64,000 nucleotides of DNA from the NCBI GenBank assembly GCA_905250075.1, contig CAJNOP010000650.1:56820-120819 (forward strand), given 5' to 3'. Both the position numbers and the translations under genes were made by a program. The DNA is from Rotaria sp. Silwood1. Taxonomy: Eukaryota; Rotifera; Eurotatoria; Philodinida; Philodinidae. Shown piece by piece: positions 36,910-47,495 of the stretch (position 1 is its first letter; the number at the start of each line of letters is the position of its first letter). Under the pieces are notes generated by a model, which saw only the letters and a list, made by a program, of their open reading frames with translations, was not told where the DNA came from and did not search any database.

Positions 36910-38958
36910 GATAGTGTAAGAAAAGAAAATGATTTTCGTCTTCTGTTAAATGTATTTATATAGAAGCTATAACAAAATGATTCACGGACTAATGAAAAGA
37001 AGAAGGACGAAATAAAAAAAATGATTTATTTATTTCAGTAGTAACATTCGTTCGTACTATTCTATAGTAAAGAAAAAATAGGTCATTTTGACGAGATAAA
37101 GTTTAACAGTACATATATATATATGTTTTATTATTCTTATTCATTAGAATATCGGCTTCATTTTGTTGTGATTAGTTTTTCTTATAACATTAAAATCTCA
37201 TAAATCGAAATATTTAATGATTAATTTAATAATTTTTGTAAATGATAGCGCTACTATCTTTGCTATTTGAATAGCACGATTATTAACATTCATGAGAAAT
37301 TCTGCCTGTATTTATTTGAAAAAAAAACACCCAAGTATTTCTAACATAAGACTTATTTCACTTTCTTTTTATTGTCAATAAAAAATTCTATAGAATAGTA
37401 TCTATCAGAATTCATTGTATTTTATTTCTAATGACATGTATAAAGTAGATTCTATGATATATATTTAATTGAAATATATTTAGTTCAAAAAAAAAATTTT
37501 GTACTAGACTCCATATGACAACATATTATCAATATTTTAGCTATTTTAAACTAACATAATATTCGTTGAAGTTCCTCTTTGTTTTTATAAATAGAACTTA
37601 TATTTGAAATTGTATAGAAATAAAAAGTTTTTGAGCGATAGATTGTAATATTTTATTATTAATTCATAATAACCACACAAATAATAAATATTAGTAATAC
37701 TATTATCAAATATATTCAAATGATGATGCTCAGGAAGAAAATGTTTTTGACAGATAATCTATGTCTTTTTTTTTTGTACATATTCTAATGCTTGTGAGAC
37801 TTTCTTTTCTTAACAATAAACAACATTCTTTTTTTCCGATGAAATGTTCATTAATTCTAAAAAAATTAAAGAATAGCAAGAAGATATTTAAGTTGAGACT
37901 ATAGTGTTTTTTCAATATTAAATTATTATTCCTAGGTTCGATCTTCGTGCCGTATTCAAATGCTTTTCTACGGAAGAAAATGTTCACATTTACACTCAAT
38001 TGAAGTCAAACGAGGAGACCTTTTTTTTTCTAACACTATACAGGTTTCACTTACACTGTCGACTAATGGAGGCACGATAAAACTTATTGAAAATATGAGT
38101 ATACTCAAATATAAAGATCTATTAGTCTGTGGTAATTATATAACACTAAATTGATTTGCGATCAATTTTTCCTTGCTCGACTTATTAGCTGTTTGCAATT
38201 ATTAGAGAAAACAAAAGCAGAATTGTTCAAACTTCATATGGAACAACCATAGTTCTTTTATGAACTCTTTTTTTTTCTATCAGTTTAAAATCATTCTGTG
38301 AGATTTTTTAATTGAATGTAATAAAGAAAAATTTTATCGTCTCTTACTCTTATTTAATATCAATGAATAATTGTCAATAAATCAACGGTTAATCTTGAAA
38401 TACGATAATTCTACGAAAAAGAATGAAAGCATGTTAATTCAACTGATAAATATCATCTGAAGATATTCATTTTTAACTTAATAAAAGTTTTTTTTTACTC
38501 GATCAATATAAAATTTTCTTATTATATATATAAGACTTCTTTTTTTTTATTTGAATAAACACATTGTATATTAACAACGACGTTTAAACGGTGGATTAAA
38601 TCCTCGTTTAAGTTAACAATTACAGTAAAAAAAAATTTTTTTTTTTTATTTAACTATTTATTATAAAAGAATTTATTTGTTAAAATACAACATAGAAAGA
38701 CTTTGAATATATCTCAAGGTAAATGCTCTTCCAATATGATGGAATAAACTAACATAACAAATACTTCTATTGTTATTTCTAATCGAAAGAAATTGCTATT
38801 CATCAAATGTTTCATTAATCGTGCATGATTGGAGCAACGCATTTATTTGTCTTCCAACATTGAGTGTACGTTGATTTATTACAAAATGAGAGAACATATA
38901 AAAAAAGAAAAACTTTGCATAAATTTCTTTCTTTTCTTTTTCTCTGTTCTTCTATTTC
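36910..38958. other. intergenic between divergently transcribed genes; no gene seen
   Basis: The 11-exon gene (-) and the next gene (+) start at either end, so promoters for both lie here. AT-rich, with A/T runs and no supported open frame. Small frames at 37730-38154 lack any domain. Confidence 0.5.
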
Positions 38959-41532
38959 ATGAATACACACACACAACAAAGAAATAGTTACCAAAATATG
39001 GCAGCAACATCAGTAAATAACAACGATCAAGTAAGCTTTGATTATCGCATTATTAAACAATGTTATAATATATATATATTAAAGATAGAAATCAATCAAA
39101 ATCGATCGATAATACCAGATATAAAACTTTTTTCAATACCCATTGATGAAGATACAACTGATGTGGATGGTACAACAGAAATTGAACATATAGAAAAAGA
39201 ATCTGCAATTAAACAATCGGATATATCTGTACCTATTCGACAATGGTCTGGTTTATCGATGGCATCAACAGCAACAATAAATAAAAGATCTAAATCAAAT
39301 TCATATAGATTTGTTCAATTAGAACGAGCTCTTATATCAGCAAATCTTCTAAAGAAAAATGAGGATCGACTTCAATTTGAAAATGAATATCTATTAGCTT
39401 TAAATGAAAATAAATTTGATGAATTCATTGATAATTATTATCAAAAAATACATGATCATAATCAACGTATTAAACAAGAACAAGAATTTAAAAAAGCACG
39501 TGTATTTACTTTTGCTGATCTTGAAAAAAATTTTTTTTCACTTGATCCAACACGTGATATTAAAATTGTATTTGTTGATGAACCAACAACATCGACAATA
39601 ACAAAAACAACGTATGTATTTTTTTTTTTGAAAAATTTATTTCTATTATATTTACAATTCAAAACTAATGCCCATTTCAAAAAAAAAAAAAGGTCGATAG
39701 GTATTTTTTGAATAACTTTTGATAGAAACAAGATAGAGAGCTGCAGTTTTCACTATTGAAAAGAGGAGATGAAAACACATCGAACTATATATTATAGGAT
39801 AAATTGAGCCAGTTTTTTTCAAGGACTTAAGTCGATGCCTTTGAAAACCAACGTACTTCGACAAGTAACTAAAATAAATTTTCAATAGTCAAATGTGCAT
39901 TGGAATCGCTAATCAAAGATCTGCAAAAGTATACAAGGTCTAGATTTTTAGATTTACTCGTTCGGAAGTTATAGGAACTTTATTTGAAATTCTGAGCCGT
40001 TTTTTCTATGAATTCCCACGAAAAAAAACTCACTTTTCTGTGTTTTTCTTATTTTGTGTGAAACCAAATTTCCAGCTTTTTTTTTGTTTTAGAAAATTGA
40101 TCAAGAAAACTTTAGAGAACATTTTAGAATAATCTATAATACACGATTCGATGCATCTTCATCTTCTCTTTCCAATGGTGAAAACGACAGCTCTCTATCT
40201 TGTTTTGTATCGAAAATTATTCAAAAAACAAAAAAACCAATCGGCCTTCTTTTTTGAAATGGGCATTAATTTATAAAATTATTTGAATAAGTCAGATCAG
40301 ATCAGAATTTTAATTTCGAGATATGATGAAAACTTTCTTATATGTCACAAATAATTAACAAATTGATCTATTTCTATCATACATGTGATATTAATAAGTG
40401 TTAAGTTTTTTAAATAAGACATCGTTATAATAGCTCTTTTGAAACCTAGCTATACTATAAAAACACTTGCAACCATCAATGGATTCTGTATGATTAGTTA
40501 TTGTTGAAGTATTTGCCTTTTATGTTTTTTTTATATGGACCGCTCTCACAATGAATAGCTTCTAATGGCATGACAACTTATCAAAGTATGTTTATGCAAT
40601 CAATTTAGTTTATACGTTACTTTAAATAATGTCTATGCAAAGATGTTGAATATCATGTTGAAAAAAAAATTACTTCATACCTTTAAAAATTCACGACACT
40701 CTCCCTATATAAACATCAAACGCTTTTTTTAGTTTCCGAAAACTCATTTAATATGTCTTTATGTATAATGATAGCATACAAGAGTAACACTTCATCATAC
40801 GCTATATTTTTTTTTCATCAATCCGTGAATTTAAAAGATGAATAACTTACCGTTGATTATTTTTTCTAGATGTGAACGACTTGTCACTAAATTGATGTTA
40901 ATGAATATGAGATTCATATGAAACAGATTTTAATCATATCTATTAGTTATGTTATTCACATCTAGGATCATCATCAATGTATAATTATTCATCTTAAAAC
41001 TTTAACGCTTCTATTGACAGGTCGTTTTGAGTGATGAAGTATTCCTTATCATAAACTATTACTATACTATCATAGAAACCCGTGATTTTCACCATTCAAA
41101 AGAAAAGATTCAGAGCCATCGATATACTTGGATAACCTCCGGTCTTTTCACTTGAATGATGAACTAAACAGAAATACTAATACAGTAATGTTTCTTATTA
41201 TTTGTAAATAAAACCAATTCAGACACTAATTAAATATCCTAATTTTTAATTAAATATTCATGTAATCATGATCGAATTTAATATATTTGAAATAAATAAT
41301 AATCTATATATAATAATTTTAATAGAAATACTCGTTCTGCTGCATCAGCACGTCAAAGATCGTCATCAACTGCCATATCGAATGATGCAGCTGTAGAATT
41401 ATTTTATGCTAAACGTTCTCATCGTCTTCTATGTGATCCAGCATATGCACGTGAAGAAATATCATTATTTGCTCGTCGAGCTGCCGAACGTCTTCATGAA
41501 CGATTACCACGTATGTCAAGTGTACCACATCG
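38959..41532 (+). CDS. protein of unknown function, 3' end lost in an assembly gap
   Basis: Exons 38959-39030, 39085-39611 and 41326-41532 (open into the N-gap) join in frame with introns of 54 and 1714 bp, giving at least 268 residues. The N-terminus is polar. A charged helical region follows (LERALISANLLKKNEDRLQF, about 120-140), then a likely coiled coil with IHDHNQRIKQEQEFKKAR. The last visible exon is Arg/Ala-rich (EEISLFARRAAERLHERLP). There is no signal peptide or membrane segment. I do not recognise the family. Codon use is extremely AT-rich, as in the neighbouring 11-exon gene, which supports a native host gene. The second intron is enlarged by a palindromic element. The sequence after the gap does not continue this frame. 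Confidence 0.68.
39668..40266. mobile_element. foldback element (599 bp) in an intron, at a TA site
   Basis: The left end ATGCCCATTTCAAAAAA mirrors the right end TTTTTTGAAATGGGCAT. Inside, AACAAGATAGAGAGCTG and CAGCTCTCTATCTTGTT pair across the element. TA flanks both ends (39666-39667 and 40267-40268). No open frame. It sits in the 1.7-kb intron of the gene at 38959. Confidence 0.8.
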
Positions 41533-41632
41533 NNNNNNNNNNNNNNNNNNNNNNNNNNNNNNNNNNNNNNNNNNNNNNNNNNNNNNNNNNNNNNNNNNNN
41601 NNNNNNNNNNNNNNNNNNNNNNNNNNNNNNNN
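41533..41632. other. assembly gap (100 N)
   Basis: Exactly 100 Ns, a conventional scaffold-gap placeholder of unknown true length. It interrupts the gene at 38959. Confidence 0.99.
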
Positions 41633-41679
41633 TCTTAATTATTCTGTTGGTACAATCAATTATCTGAAGAACACAAAAT
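41633..41679 (+). repeat. 47-bp sequence identical to the end of the window
   Basis: The first 47 bases after the gap (starting TCTTAATTATTCTGTTGGTA) recur without mismatch at 63954-64000 in the same orientation, where the window ends. The repeat may be longer than can be seen. Confidence 0.97.
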
Positions 41680-42334
41680 TTATTGATAGATTAGTGACTA
41701 ATTGCCCAGAATTCAATATAACACTAATACAAGTTTTCATTAATTAGTTATTAAAATTTTTTCTTTTCACTGATTATAAATTCGAAATCAGCTCTGCTGT
41801 TAAGGGCATAGACAGTTTATATGTAAACAAAATCATTTGTCGAACACAAGTTTCTAGATGATAAAATAAAAACGAATATTTTAGGATATTCTGACACATT
41901 TTATCAAATCAGTTTTGCTTTCACGGTGAAATTTACACATTGAACTTCCCATTCTACATTATGTAATGTAACACTCACTTTCACGTTCGTATTTTTTTGT
42001 TTAATAATTCTTTTTATTTTTCTACAAAAAATATGAAGTTTCATTGTTGATTAGATTTTATGAAACATAATAATCTTTTTTCATCCTTCTACATCAGTAC
42101 GTTTCTACCTTTATCGAGGCCATAAATCTTTTTTATTCATAATGTATAAGATGAAAAATAAATAAAGAGATCATACCATTCTGTTGTTCACTATTCAATT
42201 TTTATTCAAATATCCAATCAACAGTAAGCCTATCAAACAACAAAGATCTCCTATAAATTCTCAGAGAAAATATAAATTTGCTTCGATGCATTGAAAAAGT
42301 TGGCATTAGTTTAGATTTGATTATAGATGCGAGT
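41680..42334. other. flank of the NHL gene; no gene seen
   Basis: AT-rich sequence between the gap and the NHL gene. It includes the likely promoter region. No element is nameable. Confidence 0.45.
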
Positions 42335-45300
42335 ATGAATATTACTGGTACTCTTAAGCCATCCTTTCCAATGACTAATAAACAAGTGAGTATTTTGGAA
42401 GCGACATACCACTTGGAGAATATGAAAACCAAATCATCGGTATCTTTACGATCTACTATTGAACAAATTTCATCTTACTCTCCTAATAACGCCTGGCATA
42501 ATAACGTGAATGATGCTTACACTGAAGAAATAAGAATACGAAATCGTCAAAGGTAAATCAGTGATCTCAAAAATATTAAGCCAAGGAAAATCATCTCTGA
42601 TAACACAAATATTTTTGTTTTCTCTAAACCTAAGTACATAGAAAGATGAATAAAAATTTCACGAGGATTTATGTATGGGTACAATATAAGTCAAGGGGGG
42701 AAAAGCGGATTCCGTCTATCTCGGATACCGTCGGGATACACAGGATACGGAGGATACAGAGGATGCGATTGGAATACAGAGGATACATCGGGGATATACA
42801 GGATACAAGGAGGATACACAGGAAATAATCTGACATAATGAAGAAAATATAAAATATGCACGATCTATTCAATGAGAATACTGGCTACTCAATTCTAACA
42901 AATAAATGCTATCGATTATGAAGAGTTCGACATGTACTTTGTCACATATTTCGATATTGAGTATATCATTTTATGTTGTGTAATTATTTAAACTCAGAAA
43001 AATAACAATATTAATTAGTTAGTGCCTAATGAAACCCGCTATGGCTGAATCGTTAAGATGATTGACACATACCCATAAGGTACTGTGTTCAAACCTCAGC
43101 CCTATCAGTCATAGAATGATCTTGGACAAGTCAATAACGGCTGCATTGTCTCGGATCACCCATCCGATAACAAACTGACTACGCGTTGACATAAACTAAA
43201 AAGCTCTTGTGGCTAGTATGTGGTTAGTCAGTATGTACGGGAAGCTTTAGTAATTAAGCGAGGAAACCTCTGAGTCAGACCGACCTTCTGCCCAGAGCTA
43301 CATTTAGTAATAGATTTAGAAAAAATATCGAGCTTTCGAAACAATCCTCGGACAGCACCCTATATCGCAAGGTAGCCGAAAGGTGGGGTATTCTTCTTCT
43401 TCTTCTAGTGTCTAACGATTCTACCCATTGAGCGCTCTCTTAATAGGCGGAAAGCCGTCGGCTGAGTCAAATGTTATAGCACAAAAAGCTGTAACTCCTG
43501 CTTATCGTCTTCAGTATATTCCATGCCATCATTTTCCATCAAGAAGAAAAAGTGGATCATGGTATTCTTGGTATCCTTTTCATTTCTTTCGTATTTCTAT
43601 CATATTCTCTGTAATCCATTATATCCTTCGTATTTTCATTGTACCCTACGTATCCCCGTTGTATCCTCCGTATTTCCATCGTATCCTCTGTATACTCGCC
43701 GTATTCCCGCGATATCCTAATCGTATCCCGGATATGAGGGATCCTCGTATTCGGGATGCGATCAGGATACACAGGATACAATGGGGATACGGAGGATAGC
43801 TGGATACCACAATCCGCTTTTTCCCCCTTGATATAAGTTCTACGTAAGTTTGTAGACGGAGTTTTGAGGATGTGACACAATCACACCCACATATCTTGAT
43901 TCAATCCAATAGTTTTCACATATTTATTCTAAGATTAATATAACTATCTTCATTCAATAAAGGAGCTTTGGATCTTTTCATTGGTGTTCATGCTGGTGTC
44001 GAGGGTTTTTACTTGGTTCTCTATTAGCTGGATTAGCATTAGCTGTTATAATCACACTTTGGTTAACATCAGAAAGAACAATTAGCAGTTTATCAAGTAC
44101 AGGTATGAGAAGAACGACTATGTTACATGGTTTTGTTTTCTTGGACTTTAATACATAAGCTTCTATAAACAATTTAATAGGTTCTACTACCACTACCACA
44201 TCAGTAACAACTGCTACATCAACTACAACTACAGGCACATCAACGACAACTACGACTACAACTACATCAACGACCTCTACATCAACTACTACTACAACTA
44301 CATCGACGACTGCGACCTCAACTACGACAACAACTAGCACTACAACTACATCGACGACTGCGACCTCAACTACGACAACAACTAGCACTACAACTACATC
44401 GACAACCTCTACATCAACTACTACTACAACCACATCGACGACGGCGACCTCAACTACGACAACAACTAGCACTACAACTACGACAACAACTAGCACTACA
44501 ACTACGCCGACAACATCAACAACAACTACCACTCCTACTCCGACATGTTCGTTTGTTGAAATATATCTACTCGAATATGAATTCAAACGATGTTTTTCCT
44601 AATTATTGTTTTAGGTGTAGATTGGTTATGGAATACAAATGGTGAAACAGTAGCTGGGGTTACTGGTTCACTAGGTAGCACACCCGACAAATTAAATGAA
44701 CCACGGAATATTTATGTTGATCCAGTAACTAATAATCTTTATATTGCTGACTCGGGAAATCATCGTATTCAGAAATGGCTACCAGGAGCAACAAACGGTA
44801 CAACAGTTGCCGGTACTTCTGGCACACTGGGTTCATCATCAACTCTTCTCAATATGCCGAGAGATGTCTTTACTGATTCATCGGAAAATATTTATGTTGC
44901 TGATTCTGGCAATGAACGTATACAGTTTTTTCCGAAAGGTAGTACAATAGGATCGACAGTTTCATCAAGTTGGACTTCTGCTGGTTCAATGTGGGGAGTT
45001 CAAGTCGTTAATCAATCTATCTATGCTTGTGATCGTGATAACAATATTGTCTGGAACAACGGATCAGAAGTAGCAAGCAATCAATGGACAAATAACGGTG
45101 GGAATCCGCTTAAGATGCCACAAGGTTTTGCAGTTGATACATCGATCGCCATAGGTACTGTTTACATTGCAAATTCAGACAGGCATACAATAGTAAAATG
45201 GCCAGTAAATGCTACAACGGGTATAATAGTAGCAGGTACTGATGGGAATGGTGGTAGCAGTTCAAGTTTACTCAGAGCTCCTACTGCGATTAAACTTGAT

Positions 45301-45528
45301 AATTATACCAATATGTTCGTCGTAGACAACAATAACCATCGTATTCAACTCTTCTGCCAATACCCAACAGCTACTACAACTGCACGTACTATTGCTGGCA
45401 CCGGCTCATCAGGACAGACAATTAACACGCTCAAATATCCAGTAGGACTTGCCTTAGATGCATCACTTAATTTGTATGTTTCCGACACTGCTAATCACCG
45501 CGTACAAAAATTCCGACGTCTTCTTTGA
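42335..45528 (+). CDS. type II membrane protein with Thr-rich stalk and NHL-repeat ectodomain, four exons
   Basis: Exons 42335-42552, 43963-44102, 44181-44546 and 44615-45528 join in frame (545 residues). The start is the first ATG of the first exon; 42371 is an alternative. The N-terminal 75 residues are cytoplasmic-looking and end with EEIRIRNRQR. Next comes a Cys/Trp-rich patch (HWCSCWCRG) and one membrane span (FLLGSLLAGLALAVIITLWL, about 86-105). A stalk of about 120 residues made almost only of Thr with Ser and Ala follows, probably heavily O-glycosylated. Residues from about 243 onward carry five to six NHL repeats (pattern G-x-TVAG...L-x2-P-x3-VD...LYIADSGNHRIQKW), predicted to form a beta-propeller outside the cell. 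Such propellers bind ligands; the partner is unknown. The 1410-bp first intron contains a nested repeat structure. A telomere-type hairpin starts about 100 bp after the stop, just past an AATAAA. Confidence 0.85.
42684..43838. repeat. composite repeat: inverted ends with GGATAC minisatellite arrays
   Basis: ATAAGTCAAGGGGGGAAAAG at the left and CTTTTTCCCCCTTGATATAA at the right are inverted copies, each next to AATCCGC/GCGGATT. Inside each end is a degenerate array of about 10-bp units built on GGATAC (42710-42832; reverse strand 43555-43740, turning to the forward strand at 43745-43805). A tRNA-derived SINE lies between the arrays. Everything is inside the first intron of the NHL gene. Confidence 0.75.
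43035..43407 (+). mobile_element. tRNA-derived SINE with (TTC)n tail
   Basis: A box-A-like sequence (TGGCTGAATCG, about 43042) and a box-B-like sequence (TGTTCAAACCT, about 43085) lie 43 bp apart, as in a Pol III promoter. A non-tRNA body of about 300 bp follows, ending in a TTC microsatellite (43391-43406), the usual SINE layout. It has no acceptor stem or clean cloverleaf, so it is not a working tRNA gene. Confidence 0.65.
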
Positions 45529-45630
45529 CACTTGAAATGTTAGGATTCTTTGCTTTCGTTTTCACTTTATTAATACATGTCTCTCCTTTGAATAAACATT
45601 GATTAGATAAGCTTTAAGGTCCAAGAAATA

Positions 45631-45717
45631 TGGGGTGTATGTGGGTGTGACTGTTGTGTTCTTATAAACAGAGACACCCTTCACCCATACCCACATCCAA
45701 TCACACCCACACCCCAC
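45631..45717. repeat. telomere-type hairpin module
   Basis: The G-arm TGGGGTGTATGTGGGTGTGA, a loop with GTTCTTATAAACAGAG, and the C-arm ACCCATACCCACATCC with ACACCCACACCCC. It lies just downstream of the NHL gene and its AATAAA at about 45591. Confidence 0.75.
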
Positions 45718-46160
45718 TGAGTAGTAATTGCAAATACAGCATGGCCTAAAAGTAAGTAAATAAAGTAAGGAAACATCGAATTTTTTACAATTTTTTCCTA
45801 ATAGATCGATAGTCAGATCTCATATTTGAACCGCATATACTATATACTAATTCTTAGAGAAGTAGCCTAGTATGAACCTTTGCCCTTAATATTTTATTGA
45901 AAATCGCAGGAATGTTTCTTTTGTACTTTAATATAATTATTGTAAAAGTTTATTGTTTCCCTATCTTATTTTGTTTCTATCTTTTAGTCTGTTGGTATCA
46001 ATCCTACAGGATGATTTAAATTCTATTGATTCTTACGTTGCTTTAGACTTCTTGCATAGAAAATGACTCAAAAATGGGGTATAACGAATGGAAACCAATT
46101 GAATTCGATCAGAAAAAAATCAGACTTCTGTGACAGTCATAGGGGAGTGCACGAGAGACG

Positions 46161-46263
46161 TGAGGGTATGGGTGTGAGTGTGAGTATAAAGAGAAATGAA
46201 CAGTCACAGACACATCCCAGACCCAGACCCACACTCACACTCACACCCACACCCACCCTCACA
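46161..46263. repeat. telomere-type hairpin module
   Basis: The G-arm GAGGGTATGGGTGTGAGTGT, a loop AAAGAGAAATGAACAG, and the C-arm CACTCACACCCACACCCACC. It ends 74 bp before the F-box ATG. Confidence 0.78.
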
Positions 46264-46336
46264 TAAGAATATCAAATAATTAGTATTGTGCACTAAACAT
46301 TGTGAAAAGCAGAAAATAGACAGACGGTACACCAAT

Positions 46337-46814
46337 ATGAGTGACACGGCAATAAACAAAACGGTACTATCGTCATGTATTGAACATTTACCAGTAGAAT
46401 TGTTGTTGATTATATTTTCCTATTTGAAAGGTTATGATCTTGTCAAAGCCTTTGGAAATCTCAACACATTCTTCAATTCGATTCTTTGCTCATCTCAACT
46501 GCAAGTTCATGTTTATGTAAGAAAAAGCCAAATTGGCTTTCCTCACATTCCTATCGAGAACATTCAATCGTTGAATGGTAACAAATATGATAAGGATGTG
46601 CATCACTTTGTTCTTTTGCATGTGCTCCATCTCATCGAAGATCTTCAATCACTCACAATTAACGTAGATAGTTACACTCACGATTCCATTTTTTTGGATT
46701 CTTCGACAATTCGTCCATCTTGAATATTTGAATATTCGATGTATGGATGACCGAACTAGTAACAATATTCTTTCGGCTGTTTTCTTCTTACCTAAACTTC
46801 GCACATGTATTTTG
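46337..46814 (+). pseudogene. F-box protein gene, frameshifted and truncated at a telomere-type array
   Basis: From the ATG at 46337 the frame encodes 128 residues with an F-box at about 15-50 (IEHLPVELLLIIFSYLKGYD). In intact proteins this motif binds Skp1 to build an SCF ubiquitin ligase. The frame stops at 46721-46723. The next frame continues the same kind of sequence (RQFVHLEYLNIRC, then VFFLPKLRTCILG), so a +1 frameshift is likely. Coding sequence then passes directly into a GGTGTGGG array at 46815, losing the substrate-binding C-terminal region that the F-box protein at 59617 retains. It could still make a short F-box-only protein, so complete loss of function is not proven. Confidence 0.72.
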
Positions 46815-46979
46815 GGTGGGTGTGGGTGTGGGTGTGTGGGTGGGTGGGTGGGTGTGGATGTGGGTGTGGGTGGGTGTGGGTGTGGGTGTGGGTGTGGGTG
46901 TGGGTGTGGATGTGGGTGTGGGTGTGGGTGTGGGTGTGTGTTGCTCTTCTCTTCCGCGTCACTACTACATCCACACCCA
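46815..46979. repeat. long TGTGGG array with short C-arm (telomere-type hairpin)
   Basis: About 125 bp of nearly pure TGTGGG units with GTGGA and GGTGGG variants. A loop GCTCTTCTCTTCCGCGTCAC follows, then CCACACCCAA. This is the longest uninterrupted telomere-type tract in the window. Confidence 0.88.
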
Positions 46980-47495
46980 ATACTTTAGTTTGAATTCATT
47001 GTCCTTTTTTGTGGAATAAGGGAAGTTGAATTGATAGGTTATTTTTTGTGAAAGTCAAACACTTTATTCGCACTCCTGTTACTTCAAAATGAAATAACAT
47101 TGGTTAGTTCCATGCAGCAGTGTATATGGGATTTTTCCAGCACTGGAGCAACACTCAGAGAAGCTCTTCTAATGGTTAGGCAATTCAAAAGCCAGCTGAG
47201 CCATAGTCCTCTTAACATATCGCAATAGTCATTGACGATTGACATCTCGAACGATAGAACACACATGTTCAACATGTTCTTATCAATTACTAGCCAATGC
47301 ACGTAGACCAAATTATTTCGTGAACATACCTTTTTTATTCTGAAAACTTCAATTTGTTTTGTAAGAAAGTAGATCAAATGAATATTGCCTTCAGCAATTG
47401 TCAAGCAGATGTTTTGAAAAAGAAAAAAGCTACAGAAAATTATATAAAAGTCAATTACTCAGTCATCAGCTCTTAATCTAATTGTTCTCTATCTT
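46980..47495. other. uncertain remnant on the minus strand
   Basis: A minus-strand frame at 47084-47404 (106 codons) includes a passage with NLVYVHWLVIDKN that looks protein-like, perhaps from an F-box/LRR gene or the 3' part of the adjacent transposase. I cannot assign it. Confidence 0.25.

Noticed and set aside
37730-38154. Opposite-strand overlapping small genes
   Set aside because: Both frames are short, overlap each other and lack domains. The region is probably the promoter interval between divergent genes.
42710-42832. GGATAC repeats as a possible CRISPR array
   Set aside because: Units are contiguous about 10-bp minisatellite repeats without unique spacers, inside a eukaryotic intron.
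43035-43110. A functional tRNA gene
   Set aside because: Box A and box B are recognisable but there is no acceptor stem or proper anticodon arm, and a SINE body and tail follow.
43978-44586. A 202-codon minus-strand frame rich in Val and Asp
   Set aside because: It is the antisense of the threonine-stalk repeat of the NHL protein (ACN codons read backwards). The plus strand has splice sites and domain continuity.
46728-47019. Open frames encoding poly Cys-Gly, Val-Gly or His-Thr
   Set aside because: Translations of the TGTGGG array in several frames on both strands; repeat DNA, not genes. The same applies to frames at 55482-55680 and 57878-58238.
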